A stretch of 64,000 bases of DNA, from assembly GCF_005886345.1 (NCBI RefSeq), contig NZ_PNEC01000064.1:1-64000 (forward strand). The letters run 5' to 3'. Position 1 is the first letter of the stretch, and the number at the start of each line of letters is the position of its first letter. Made by a program: the position numbers and the translations under genes. The notes under the pieces were generated by a model, which did no database searches, was not told where the DNA came from, and worked only from the letters and a program-made list of their open reading frames with translations. Below, piece after piece: positions 17,974 through 26,727 of this stretch. Origin of the DNA: Pseudoalteromonas phenolica. GTDB taxonomy: Bacteria; Pseudomonadota; Gammaproteobacteria; Enterobacterales; Alteromonadaceae.

Positions 17974-19287
17974 TTATTTTGCAGGTAAAACCGTGCCTTC
18001 AACTGAACCAAAACCAATGCGGTTAAAGCCGTCAGCTTCACACCAACCACGCATGATAACCTTGTCACCATCTTCTAAGAACTTACGTTCTTCACCGTTG
18101 TTAAGTGTGATTGTTTCTTTGCCGCCACGAGATAATTCAAGCAATGAACCTGCTTCTTCGTGCTCAGGACCAGACTGTGTACCAGACCCTAACATGTCAC
18201 CAGGAATAAAGTTACAACCGTTTACTGTGTGGTGTGTTACCATTTGTGCCACTGTCCAATAGCTGTGCTTGAAACTTGACTCAGAAAGCTTGCTTGGTTC
18301 AGCACCTTCAGCACGCATTTTTTCAGACTCTAGTAATACATCCATTTGAATATCGAAAGCACCGGCTTCACGGTTGTGCGAAGACTCAAGGTACTCTAGT
18401 GGCTGAGGATCGTTTTCATCACGGTGCCACTGCGTACGGTATGGTGCTAGCGCTTCAGTTGTTACAACCCAAGGTGATACTGTTGACGCAAAGTTTTTAG
18501 CAAGGAATGGACCTAATGGTTGGTATTCCCATGCTTGTAAATCACGTGCAGACCAGTCATTAAATAGACAGAAACCAAATACGTGATCTTCAGCATCTTC
18601 AATGCTAATTGCATCGCCAAGCTCGTTACCTTTACCAAGGTAAATACCTAGTTCTAATTCATAGTCCATACGCTTTGCAGGCCCAAATGATGGTACGTCT
18701 GCGTCAGGTGCTTTTGTTTGACCTTTAGGACGAGGGAAGCTTTGACCTGATACATCAATTGATGATGCACGACCGTGGTAACCAATTGGTACCCATTTGT
18801 AGTTAGGTAGAAGTGGGTTATCAGGGCGGAATAAGCTACCTACCGCAGTTGCGTGGTAGATTGACGTGTAGAAATCTGTGTAATCACCAATGTGGCAAGG
18901 CAGTGCATATTCAACGTCATCTTGTGCAACTAAAGCCGACTCAAGTGCACCTTGATGCTCAGAACCTTCACGCAGTGCTTTAGAAAGCGCTAAACGTAGT
19001 GCAGACCAATGTGCTTTGCCCATGCCCATAAATTCGTTAAGTGCTGGTGCATTAGCCGCTTCAACCGCTTCTTGTGCTTCGCCAGAGAAAATACCAGCAG
19101 CCGCAACTACCGCTAAATCTAATACTTGGTTGCCGATAGCAACACCACCGCGAAACTCTTCAGATGCGCCTTTGCGACGGAAAGAGGCGAATGGTAGGTT
19201 TTGGATTGGGAAGTCATTACCAGCAACGTTTGCGCTGCTTACCCAACTTTTTAAATTAATATCGTGCGTTTCATTAATAAAAGACAT
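17974..19287 (-). CDS. fahA: Fumarylacetoacetase
   Basis: A 437-residue fumarylacetoacetate hydrolase, the last enzyme of tyrosine degradation, releasing fumarate and acetoacetate. It has the N-terminal SH3-like domain and the catalytic domain with DYTDFYTSIYHATAVG, PIGYHGRASS, the metal-binding DYELELGIYLG and the FNDWSARDLQAWEYQPLGPF region, close to the eukaryote-type long enzyme. It lies downstream of hppD on the same strand but with a terminator-like hairpin between them. The intermediate genes hmgA and maiA are not in the window. Confidence 0.95.
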   Translation of the reverse strand: MSFINETHDINLKSWVSSANVAGNDFPIQNLPFASFRRKGASEEFRGGVAIGNQVLDLAVVAAAGIFSGEAQEAVEAANAPALNEFMGMGKAHWSALRLALSKALREGSEHQGALESALVAQDDVEYALPCHIGDYTDFYTSIYHATAVGSLFRPDNPLLPNYKWVPIGYHGRASSIDVSGQSFPRPKGQTKAPDADVPSFGPAKRMDYELELGIYLGKGNELGDAISIEDAEDHVFGFCLFNDWSARDLQAWEYQPLGPFLAKNFASTVSPWVVTTEALAPYRTQWHRDENDPQPLEYLESSHNREAGAFDIQMDVLLESEKMRAEGAEPSKLSESSFKHSYWTVAQMVTHHTVNGCNFIPGDMLGSGTQSGPEHEEAGSLLELSRGGKETITLNNGEERKFLEDGDKVIMRGWCEADGFNRIGFGSVEGTVLPAK

Positions 19288-19379
19288 GGTCTTTCCTTTT
19301 GCATTAATTGGCTAAGTCTAAATATGGAGATTCAATAAAGTAAATCAAGCTTGAAAAACGACTTAGCTTTAAAAACTAC

Positions 19380-19413
19380 AAAAGCAGCTACGCTTATAAC
19401 GTCAGCTGCTTTT
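19380..19413 (-). terminator. Hairpin/terminator between hppD and fahA
   Basis: AAAAGCAGCT (19380-19389) and AGCTGCTTTT (19404-19413) are perfect inverted repeats around a 14-base loop, 23 bases after the hppD stop. It may end most hppD transcripts and let a fraction continue into fahA. Confidence 0.65.
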
Positions 19414-19435
19414 AATTTATTCAGCTTATCTAAAA

Positions 19436-20482
19436 TTAGATAACACCACGACGCTCTTGGTCACGCTCGATTGATTCGAATAGCGCTTGGAAGTTACCTT
19501 CACCGAAACCACCGTCATCAACACGTTGGATCATCTCAATGAAGATAGGACCGAATAGGTTCTTAGTGAAGATCTGAAGTAAGTAACAGTTTTCGCTTTG
19601 GCTATCTACTAAGATTTGGTGGTCTTTGATCTTTTGCTTATCTTCAGCAACCCAAGGAACACGGTCGAAGATTGTGTCGTAGTAGTGGTCAACGATATCA
19701 AGCGTTGCGATGTTTGTTTTGTCTAACTTATCTAGTGAACCAACAAGGTCATTTGTTAAGAACGCAAGATGCTGTACACCAGGACCGTTATACTCGTCTA
19801 AGTACTCGTCGATCTGGTTGTTGTTGTCATCTTTACCTTCGTTGATTGGAATAGAGAAAGTACCACAAGGTGACTTAAGTGCGTATGAAAGCAGAGCAGT
19901 CTTTTGACCTTTGATATCGAAGTAACGAACTTCTTCAAAGCCGAATACGCCTTTATAGAAGTTAGCCCAAGTTTCCATTGTGCCTTTGTAAACATTGTTT
20001 GTTAGGTGGTCGATACGGATGAAACCTTTATCTTCAACAATGTTTTGCTCAGCTAGGTCTTCAAAATCATTTTCAAAGATTGAACCTTTATCACCGAATA
20101 CGTCGATGAAGTAAATTAAGCTGTCGCCAATACCGTAAATTGCTGGGTACGGTAGGTCTTTGTTTGCTGAATCTGTCGCAGGCTTAGCACCACGTTCTAC
20201 AGCAATATCAAACGCTTTTTGAGCGTCTTCTACACGCCAGCCCATTGAGCAAATCGCAGGACCATGAGATTTTGCGAACTCAGCAGAGAAACCGCCGCGC
20301 TCGTTGTTTAGTAAGAAATGGATCTCGTTCTGGTTGTAATGAACGATGTCTTTACCTTTAAACTTTTTAAGTTTAGAGAAACCAAAATCAGCAAAGATTT
20401 TGTCCATGTAATCTGCATCTGGGGTTGCGTATTCAGTAAATTCGATACCAACCAAACCTAGTGGGTTTTTTACTTCACTCAT
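19436..20482 (-). CDS. hppD: 4-Hydroxyphenylpyruvate dioxygenase
   Basis: An Fe(II)-dependent dioxygenase that converts 4-hydroxyphenylpyruvate to homogentisate. The two vicinal-oxygen-chelate halves are visible; the iron ligands lie in RIDHLTNNV, GVQHLAF and GPIFIEMIQR (His, His, Glu), and QIDEYLDEYNGPG is the conserved substrate-side region. Length (348 residues from this start) is normal. The ATG at 20482 is seven bases after CGGAG, whereas the longer frame begins at a TTG at 20497. A TyrR-box-like site lies about 120 bases upstream. Confidence 0.95.
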   Translation of the reverse strand: MSEVKNPLGLVGIEFTEYATPDADYMDKIFADFGFSKLKKFKGKDIVHYNQNEIHFLLNNERGGFSAEFAKSHGPAICSMGWRVEDAQKAFDIAVERGAKPATDSANKDLPYPAIYGIGDSLIYFIDVFGDKGSIFENDFEDLAEQNIVEDKGFIRIDHLTNNVYKGTMETWANFYKGVFGFEEVRYFDIKGQKTALLSYALKSPCGTFSIPINEGKDDNNNQIDEYLDEYNGPGVQHLAFLTNDLVGSLDKLDKTNIATLDIVDHYYDTIFDRVPWVAEDKQKIKDHQILVDSQSENCYLLQIFTKNLFGPIFIEMIQRVDDGGFGEGNFQALFESIERDQERRGVI

Positions 20483-20600
20483 TGTCATACTCCGCAATTA
20501 AGCACAATTGGGTTGCTTGTTAGATGTGTTGTTGGGATGAATCATTAATCAAAAATCGCAATAGGGGAAGATAGGGCCGTGATATTGTCAGGAGGGCATT

Positions 20601-20618
20601 TGTAAATTTAAAAACACA
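20601..20618 (-). promoter_or_regulatory. Putative TyrR box upstream of hppD
   Basis: Read on the minus strand, TGTGTTTTTAAATTTACA agrees with TGTAAA-N6-TTTACA at nine of the 12 specified positions and keeps the essential G and C fourteen bases apart. Location upstream of a tyrosine-catabolic gene and the presence of a tyrR gene in the same window support it. Confidence 0.45.
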
Positions 20619-20871
20619 CATTGATAACGACTTTACTGAAATTTGATTTATATGTGATATGAAATGCTCAATGAAAATGATTGATAAAATAACCCAGGCA
20701 TATTTCTTACTAGAAAGTTGAGTTGATGATTTTTAAGTTCTTAATATATATATATTTTATTGGTTTTATTATTGTGGAGACCAATATTATTTTTGGCTTA
20801 AATTATGCTTTATAAATCATAAAAGAATTTTGCAAGTGTAAAGATATTAGTACAGATGGTAAGGAGAGCAT

Positions 20872-20899
20872 AAAAAAAGCCGCAAAAGCGGCTTTTTTT
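20872..20899. terminator. Bidirectional-looking terminator after the POT transporter
   Basis: Seven As, then GCCGC and GCGGC pairing over an AAAA loop, then seven Ts. The symmetric A and T tracts allow termination in both directions; the minus-strand peptide-transporter gene ends 12 bases away. Confidence 0.88.
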
Positions 20900-20910
20900 A
20901 TTCGGGGCAA

Positions 20911-22347
20911 TTATTGCTTAGAGCCTGATACTTCTAGCTCTTCGCTTAAATAATGCTCTTGTGTGTGAGGTTCGTGGTTACCTTCTGCGCCATGCATCCA
21001 GTCAACCAAACGGTCACTTAAGAAGTACATTAATGCTGCAGAGATTAAACCTGTTGCACCCAGACCGATAAAGATGCCCATAGCATTTTCCATCGCTGCT
21101 TCACCTTCACCAATGAATGCACCTACGAATGCTGCAATTTTGTTTGCAACTGCAGTACATAGGAACCAGATACCCATAAGTAGTGAAGCGAGACGAAGTG
21201 GTGCAAGTTTACTTACCATCGAAAGACCGATTGGCGACAAGCACAGTTCACCCAGTGTGTGGAATAAGTAGAAAAGTACTAACCAAATCATGCTGATTTG
21301 CAGTGCGTCTTGACCATTACCACCTTCAGTAGCAAGGGCTAGCATCATTGTGAAGAAGCCAAGTGCTAAGAAAACTAAACCAATAGCAAACTTAACTGGT
21401 GAGTTTGGCTCTTTGTTATCAAGTTTAAGCCAGATCATGGCTACAATCGGTGCAAAGATAATGATGAAGATAGAGTTAAGAGATTGGAACCAAGAAGCAG
21501 GGATTTCAAAGCCCATCAACATACGGTCTGTGTAATCATTTGCGAAAATATTCATTAGACCGCCAGCTTGCTCGAAGCCCATCCAGAAAATGATACTGAA
21601 TACACTCATTGTGAAGATGACCTTAATGCGATCTTTTTCAACTTTAGTTAAAGGCTCTTTAGTACCAGATTCAGATTGTTGCTGAGATAATTTAGCAGAT
21701 GGTACTACACCGATGTCACCTAAGTATTTCTTACTTAGGATCATCTGCATCACAACTGAGATAACCATACCGATACCTGCCGCGATAAAGCCAGCCTGCC
21801 AGTTAATTACTGCTGCAACATAACCTGCGATAAGTGGACCTAAAGCACCACCTAAGTTAATACCCATGTAGAAAATAGTGAATGCACTATCACGGCGCTT
21901 ATCACCTTCTTGGTATAAGTCACCAACCATAGTAGAGATATTTGGCTTAAATAAACCATTACCAATACAAAGTAATGTTAAACCAATATAGAAAACATTT
22001 TCTTCAATGCCACTTACCATCGCATGAGGAATACCCATGGTAAAGTGACCTACAGCCATTAAAATACCACCGATGATAATCGCTTTACGCTGACCTAATA
22101 CATTATCAGCTAACCAACCACCGAATAAAGGCGTCAGGTAAACCGCCATAGTAAATGTGCCGTAAAGGCTTAATGCATCGGCATTGCTCCAACCGAAGCC
22201 GCCGTCTTGTGCCATAGCAACAAGATATAAAACTAAGATGGCACGCATGCCGTAGTAACCAAATCGTTCCCACATTTCTGTGCCGAATAGCAGGAATAGC
22301 CCCTTAGGGTGTCCTAAAAACTCACCTGCCTTAGGTAATGTGTTCAT
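20911..22347 (-). CDS. POT-family proton-dependent oligopeptide transporter
   Basis: A 478-residue, about 14-helix inner-membrane transporter. EMWERFGYYGMRAILVLYL in helix 1 is the ExxERFxYYG signature of proton-coupled peptide transporters, and FTIFYMGINLGGALGPLIAGY is the PTR2 family signature. ELCLSPIGLSMVSKLAP later in the protein is also typical. It imports di- and tripeptides, as do E. coli DtpA and DtpB. It is monocistronic with its own terminator. Confidence 0.93.
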   Translation of the reverse strand: MNTLPKAGEFLGHPKGLFLLFGTEMWERFGYYGMRAILVLYLVAMAQDGGFGWSNADALSLYGTFTMAVYLTPLFGGWLADNVLGQRKAIIIGGILMAVGHFTMGIPHAMVSGIEENVFYIGLTLLCIGNGLFKPNISTMVGDLYQEGDKRRDSAFTIFYMGINLGGALGPLIAGYVAAVINWQAGFIAAGIGMVISVVMQMILSKKYLGDIGVVPSAKLSQQQSESGTKEPLTKVEKDRIKVIFTMSVFSIIFWMGFEQAGGLMNIFANDYTDRMLMGFEIPASWFQSLNSIFIIIFAPIVAMIWLKLDNKEPNSPVKFAIGLVFLALGFFTMMLALATEGGNGQDALQISMIWLVLFYLFHTLGELCLSPIGLSMVSKLAPLRLASLLMGIWFLCTAVANKIAAFVGAFIGEGEAAMENAMGIFIGLGATGLISAALMYFLSDRLVDWMHGAEGNHEPHTQEHYLSEELEVSGSKQ

Positions 22348-22641
22348 ATTTCTTCCTAAATTATCAAAATGTGTTGTGTGGCCTAGTTATAGTTATGCAC
22401 TGAGTGCTTATGGTGACGTATGGCCAAACGTCTAATAGCAATTTTAGTAAAGCGATGTAACGTAAACAGCATTGCTTTAATGAAATTGTTACGATTTAAG
22501 AAACAGATGCATACGCATAAATTTTGCTTAAGTATGCACTGAAACAATTCAGTATACCGACCACTGTGCGAGAGGGGAAGTCTGACAAGACAAACCGAGT
22601 GTTGAGTAAGATAAAATCTGTTTAATTTATAGGTGTGGTGC
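22348..22641. other. Gap between the cap-like operon and the peptide transporter
   Basis: This 294-base stretch follows the last cap-like gene and must hold the transporter promoter. A small stem CTGAA/TTCAG around 22539-22552 is visible, but I found no convincing intrinsic terminator for the long operon and no gene. Confidence 0.4.
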
Positions 22642-25600
22642 CTACATATCCTGATTATCACTTTTAGACGATAACCAACCAGACTTTTGACTACGATTCA
22701 ATTTGGCAAGTACTGCAATGGCTCGTTCAATGGTAATTCGCTGTTCTGCTATGTCTTCATATACTTGCTGAGCCGTTTTTTTACGTTTTACAGCGGCACC
22801 TGCATCTAAAAAGGATTCAACAACCTGATTGATAAAGCCTCGAAATTTACTCTTGGGTAATTCTTCTTCGATTTGAGTGCTACTTTGCGCATTGTTGGAT
22901 ACTTTTTCTTGAATGAATCTCAACTCAGCTTGGCTGAACTCATTCTGAGCATGTTCAGAGTGGGCTATTTCAGACAAGGCTTGCTGTAAATAGTCGGTTT
23001 CAATGGCACTGAAGTTAGGTTGTTGAGCGAGTTTTAAAAGTTGCTTTCTAAACTCGGTCTGTTTTGTTGTCGGTGACTTTAGTATTTCACACATGTGATA
23101 AATCTTTTGCCACTGCTGCCACATATAAACATAATTTAAGCCTGCGCCTTTGATATTTTGCATACCAACAATCAGTTGATGTTGATTTTTCATCGCTAAT
23201 TTAGCGATGTGGTGTGTGAGTTGATCAGGTTTTACATAAGCATTTTCGACTAATACAACTTTACTGGCCAAAATACTTTGTATTGTTTCGGTCAATATCT
23301 CAGCGCTTGCAGTGAGTGTTTCAAGCTCTAGCAATGACATGGCCATTTTCCAGTTTTCAAAATTGATGATGATTTTTTGTAACTGCTCAGGCTTATTTGG
23401 TAATCGAGTATTCAAGGCCGATTGTAGGGTATCGATAGAGGCAATATCTGTGGTTTGAAGTGGCACATCCAAAGTGTGGTTGATTTTCTCTAGCCAACTT
23501 TGTTGACTGAATACGACATTCATTTGAGTCAAGAACGCTTTTAAATCTTCAAGGTCATTATTCTCTAGCAGCGTTTCTAAACGTTCATTAATGGCATGTT
23601 GCATATAGGCATTAAAACCGTCTACGTTACTCCCAATAACAACAATAAAGTCATAACGTAAGTCTTGTGCCAAAATTTGTGCAAAAACCTTCGATCGAGC
23701 AATTCTATCATTACGGTTATTGAGCAAGGCGATGGTTTGAATATGAGGTTGGTTGTTTAAATCAAATAGTTCTAAACGTTTCCAATTTTCAATTGTGGCT
23801 AAACGTTCGTTAGCCGACATACTGTTTACGAAAGACTGGGAAATATCGCCTATTGGGGCCGGTTGAAAGTGTTGTAATACCCCAATGTCTGGCACAATAC
23901 GTTCTGCTGTTTCTTTATATACAAAATCTTTGTCAATCCCTATGTATTGAGCCATTTTACAAACCAATGCAATGTTATCTGGATGCTCCTCATAAGGGTA
24001 TAAAGCACGTATGTCAGGAGGGATCTGATAACCTTCTCCCCAGTGAGTTTGGATCAATGTGGTATTTTTGGCTTCTGCTGCGTCACTTAGAATCGGCATC
24101 ATAGTTTGTTCTGCGGTAAACACTTGCGTGTTATTTCCAATAAATGCAGACATTTCTTTAGCTACGTCAATACCCGTAGGCCCAAGAATATCTTCATGAT
24201 CTGGGTAGGCATTGGTAATGGTGGCGAAGTTATCTTGCATCCAACGGCGTAAGATACGCACATACCTTGGCGTAAGCCCCATACACTCCCATAAAAAAAC
24301 GTCAGCTTTGGTTTTTCTAGCAAAGTCTAATACGTCACTTTGTTCCCAAATACTGGCTTTGTCAAAGGGGCGAAAAAGAGGAACTTCGTACTGTTCGCCA
24401 CTACTTTTACCATAAATCATCATGGCTTCACAGCCAGTGGTTTTAGCGATTACCCTTAAATCTAGACTGCTAAATAATGCCGCTTTTAAACGTTCAGTCC
24501 CTGACTTACCTCGTGTGCCCCAGCCTCCAATACTGACTGGGATCGCTTTGCGATTGCGTTTAATTTTGTTACTTACATGAATGTGGCGCCCCCAAAAATA
24601 TGCCATGAATCCAGTAACAAAGAAAACGAGCTGAGAAATAGAGTTTTGATAAATAGAATAAAGGTATTCTTTAAAGCTAAACCAAATATTGAGTAACACC
24701 GGTGTGATGGCTGATTTATTAAATAACTTAGCAATGTCTTTATCTAGCGGAAACTGGGCCCCTAGAACATCACCGTAGGCTTTAAACTCTAGTGAGAAAC
24801 CTAACTCTCTTAAGGTTTTCAAAAACTTCTTTTGCTCTAATTCATTCCCTTTTCTAAGACTATCAATTTGCTCGAAGTGAACCGATAAGTGCCAATATGC
24901 CTTAGCCTTTTGTATAAACGAATTGGGGCGATGTATTTCTAAAATACCATCGGGTGTGTAGCTATGCGCAGGTTGGGGGGCGTTATCTTGGCTTAAAATT
25001 GAGAGTAAATAATCAATTAAAGGTAAATGAGGACGTGCTGTATGTTCATTTAGATTATACAGTGCTTCACCGGGCACATTTGTTTCACTGATCTCTGCAA
25101 CAGTGCAACTAGGTACATGTAATTGTGCTGCAGGCTTTTTAGTTAAAGTATGATTAAAGCTTTGTCTTTTATCAGTACTTGGGTTAAAAAACTCATGCCA
25201 AATACGCCATAAGCGACGCCCTTTACGATAACCTAGAATGACTTGCCAGCCTTGCTTTGCTTGTTCCCCATTAAAAGCTTCTGCTTTTTGTGCCTTAAAA
25301 CTTAAAACTCTGCCAAGTGTATGTTGATCGATACCATTAGAGATAGAAATAGTTTTGCCATTTGCCAGCTGATCCTCAATATTAACCAGTAATGTTTGTT
25401 GGCTGAAGCTGACTAATTGCTCTCTGGCACGTGTTATATAGCGTTTTAGTGCAATATGGGATTCTTTTTCTAGGGCCTTATTAAGTGTTGCAATAAACTG
25501 CTGAAAGACATCCTCAGGCTTGTCAGTTTGCAACTGCAGGTTCAGCATAATTCTTGCGCTGTTTTCGATATTAAGACGCTTAACTTCAAATGGAAGCGGT

Positions 25601-26727
25601 TGCAACAAAACTTGTTGCCAAAGCGGATATACAAACTCAAATTCAGCATATTGTTGCTGGGTAAATTGCTTTATTAGCGTGAATAAAACTGCGCCACAGG
25701 TTTCTTCATTTATGCGTATGGAAAGCAATTTTTTTGATATCTCAAGATCCATAAAACAGAGCTGTTCTAAAAGTGCCTGCCTAACTCTTGGGTATGGGTG
25801 CTCACTCAAGCAAAATAATAATTGCTGTTCTTTTTTAGACAAAACTGGTTGATTAGAAATGATCCTTGGTAGTGCCGCTAATATGAACAAGCTGTCATTG
25901 TTTTTAGGTGTGTCAAAGTAGTCAGTAATGCTTTCTTCAATTAAAGCCCAAATATGCGCGCGAATAAACGTTGGGCGTTGCATATAGAGAATTTCTAAAA
26001 TATCTACAATGGCTAAATATGGTGTATTCGGCTCTTCTAGCAATTCTACAAGTTCAGCAATAAGCTCTTCATTGAGTTTCGGGTCAGCATGGCATTGATG
26101 AATAACAGCAACTTGGTTTACCAGTGCACGAATGATGCTGTGTTTAATATGAGAGCTGTGGTTACTCTTGATCATATTCATGAAAAAAGGCTCTAAATCG
26201 AGCTTTTTCCAATTTTCTACAATTTCGTCTTCATGACCTCTTAAGTGTGTTTTTGTCAGGTTACCTAGTTTGCTGATAAGAAACTTTAACGTTTGCTCTG
26301 CATCTGCAACTTTCCTTTGATACCTGTCAATTACAGCACCATCATCGAACCATCTTGAGAATGCTTGCTTGTCTTCTTTTAATTGCTCTTCACTGGCTCC
26401 AAGTTCTCTGGCGTAATTGAGAATATGCAGCTCTTTTTCGGCTTTTATATCGGCTTTAGCAAGGCGCTGCATAAATAGTTGATAAGCTGCATCTAGCTTT
26501 TGTGTTTCACCATTTAAGCGCTCAATTTTATGACGCAAAAAAGCAATAGATTGTAGCTGAAGCCATGCTTGCGGAGATTCATTTTCAGGGATATTTCGGA
26601 TCAATGGCCACTCGAGCAACTCATTAATGAGAACATGATATTTATGACGAGACAGATTGAGCCAAAACTGTTCGATATTGGCGAATAATATTTGCTCAAG
26701 TTGTTGTTTTAATTCATCGTTGTTCAT
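22642..26727 (-). CDS. capB: Enlarged CapB/PgsB-like amide ligase
   Basis: A 1361-residue protein whose middle (about 680-1000) is a CapB/PgsB poly-gamma-glutamate synthase domain. A hydrophobic segment (about 690-712) is followed by GGWGTRGKSGTERL (Mur-ligase-like P-loop, near 735), WECMGLTPRYVRILRR (near 813) and ITNAYPDHEDILGPTG (near 840), the hallmark order of CapB. CapB ligases are ATP-dependent and elongate amide-linked amino-acid chains at the cytosolic membrane face. Bacillus CapB is about 400-460 residues; here some 670 N-terminal residues, helical and HEAT-like in parts, and about 300 C-terminal residues are added. It is the last gene of the operon; the start overlaps the preceding gene by 14 bases, with no strong Shine-Dalgarno site, suggesting coupled translation. 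The substrate amino acid is unknown. Confidence 0.85.
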   Translation of the reverse strand: MNNDELKQQLEQILFANIEQFWLNLSRHKYHVLINELLEWPLIRNIPENESPQAWLQLQSIAFLRHKIERLNGETQKLDAAYQLFMQRLAKADIKAEKELHILNYARELGASEEQLKEDKQAFSRWFDDGAVIDRYQRKVADAEQTLKFLISKLGNLTKTHLRGHEDEIVENWKKLDLEPFFMNMIKSNHSSHIKHSIIRALVNQVAVIHQCHADPKLNEELIAELVELLEEPNTPYLAIVDILEILYMQRPTFIRAHIWALIEESITDYFDTPKNNDSLFILAALPRIISNQPVLSKKEQQLLFCLSEHPYPRVRQALLEQLCFMDLEISKKLLSIRINEETCGAVLFTLIKQFTQQQYAEFEFVYPLWQQVLLQPLPFEVKRLNIENSARIMLNLQLQTDKPEDVFQQFIATLNKALEKESHIALKRYITRAREQLVSFSQQTLLVNIEDQLANGKTISISNGIDQHTLGRVLSFKAQKAEAFNGEQAKQGWQVILGYRKGRRLWRIWHEFFNPSTDKRQSFNHTLTKKPAAQLHVPSCTVAEISETNVPGEALYNLNEHTARPHLPLIDYLLSILSQDNAPQPAHSYTPDGILEIHRPNSFIQKAKAYWHLSVHFEQIDSLRKGNELEQKKFLKTLRELGFSLEFKAYGDVLGAQFPLDKDIAKLFNKSAITPVLLNIWFSFKEYLYSIYQNSISQLVFFVTGFMAYFWGRHIHVSNKIKRNRKAIPVSIGGWGTRGKSGTERLKAALFSSLDLRVIAKTTGCEAMMIYGKSSGEQYEVPLFRPFDKASIWEQSDVLDFARKTKADVFLWECMGLTPRYVRILRRWMQDNFATITNAYPDHEDILGPTGIDVAKEMSAFIGNNTQVFTAEQTMMPILSDAAEAKNTTLIQTHWGEGYQIPPDIRALYPYEEHPDNIALVCKMAQYIGIDKDFVYKETAERIVPDIGVLQHFQPAPIGDISQSFVNSMSANERLATIENWKRLELFDLNNQPHIQTIALLNNRNDRIARSKVFAQILAQDLRYDFIVVIGSNVDGFNAYMQHAINERLETLLENNDLEDLKAFLTQMNVVFSQQSWLEKINHTLDVPLQTTDIASIDTLQSALNTRLPNKPEQLQKIIINFENWKMAMSLLELETLTASAEILTETIQSILASKVVLVENAYVKPDQLTHHIAKLAMKNQHQLIVGMQNIKGAGLNYVYMWQQWQKIYHMCEILKSPTTKQTEFRKQLLKLAQQPNFSAIETDYLQQALSEIAHSEHAQNEFSQAELRFIQEKVSNNAQSSTQIEEELPKSKFRGFINQVVESFLDAGAAVKRKKTAQQVYEDIAEQRITIERAIAVLAKLNRSQKSGWLSSKSDNQDM

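Larger units (their letters stand above)
20483..20910. promoter_or_regulatory. hppD upstream region
   Basis: This 428-base gap carries the hppD promoter region with a TyrR-box-like site (20601-20618) and, at its far end, the terminator of the peptide transporter gene. The stretch 20640-20860 is very AT-rich; I see no gene in it. Confidence 0.5.

Noticed and set aside
20640..20860. Very AT-rich stretch before the peptide-transporter terminator, considered as an origin or phage attachment region
   Set aside because: No DnaA boxes, repeats or integrase gene could be seen nearby.
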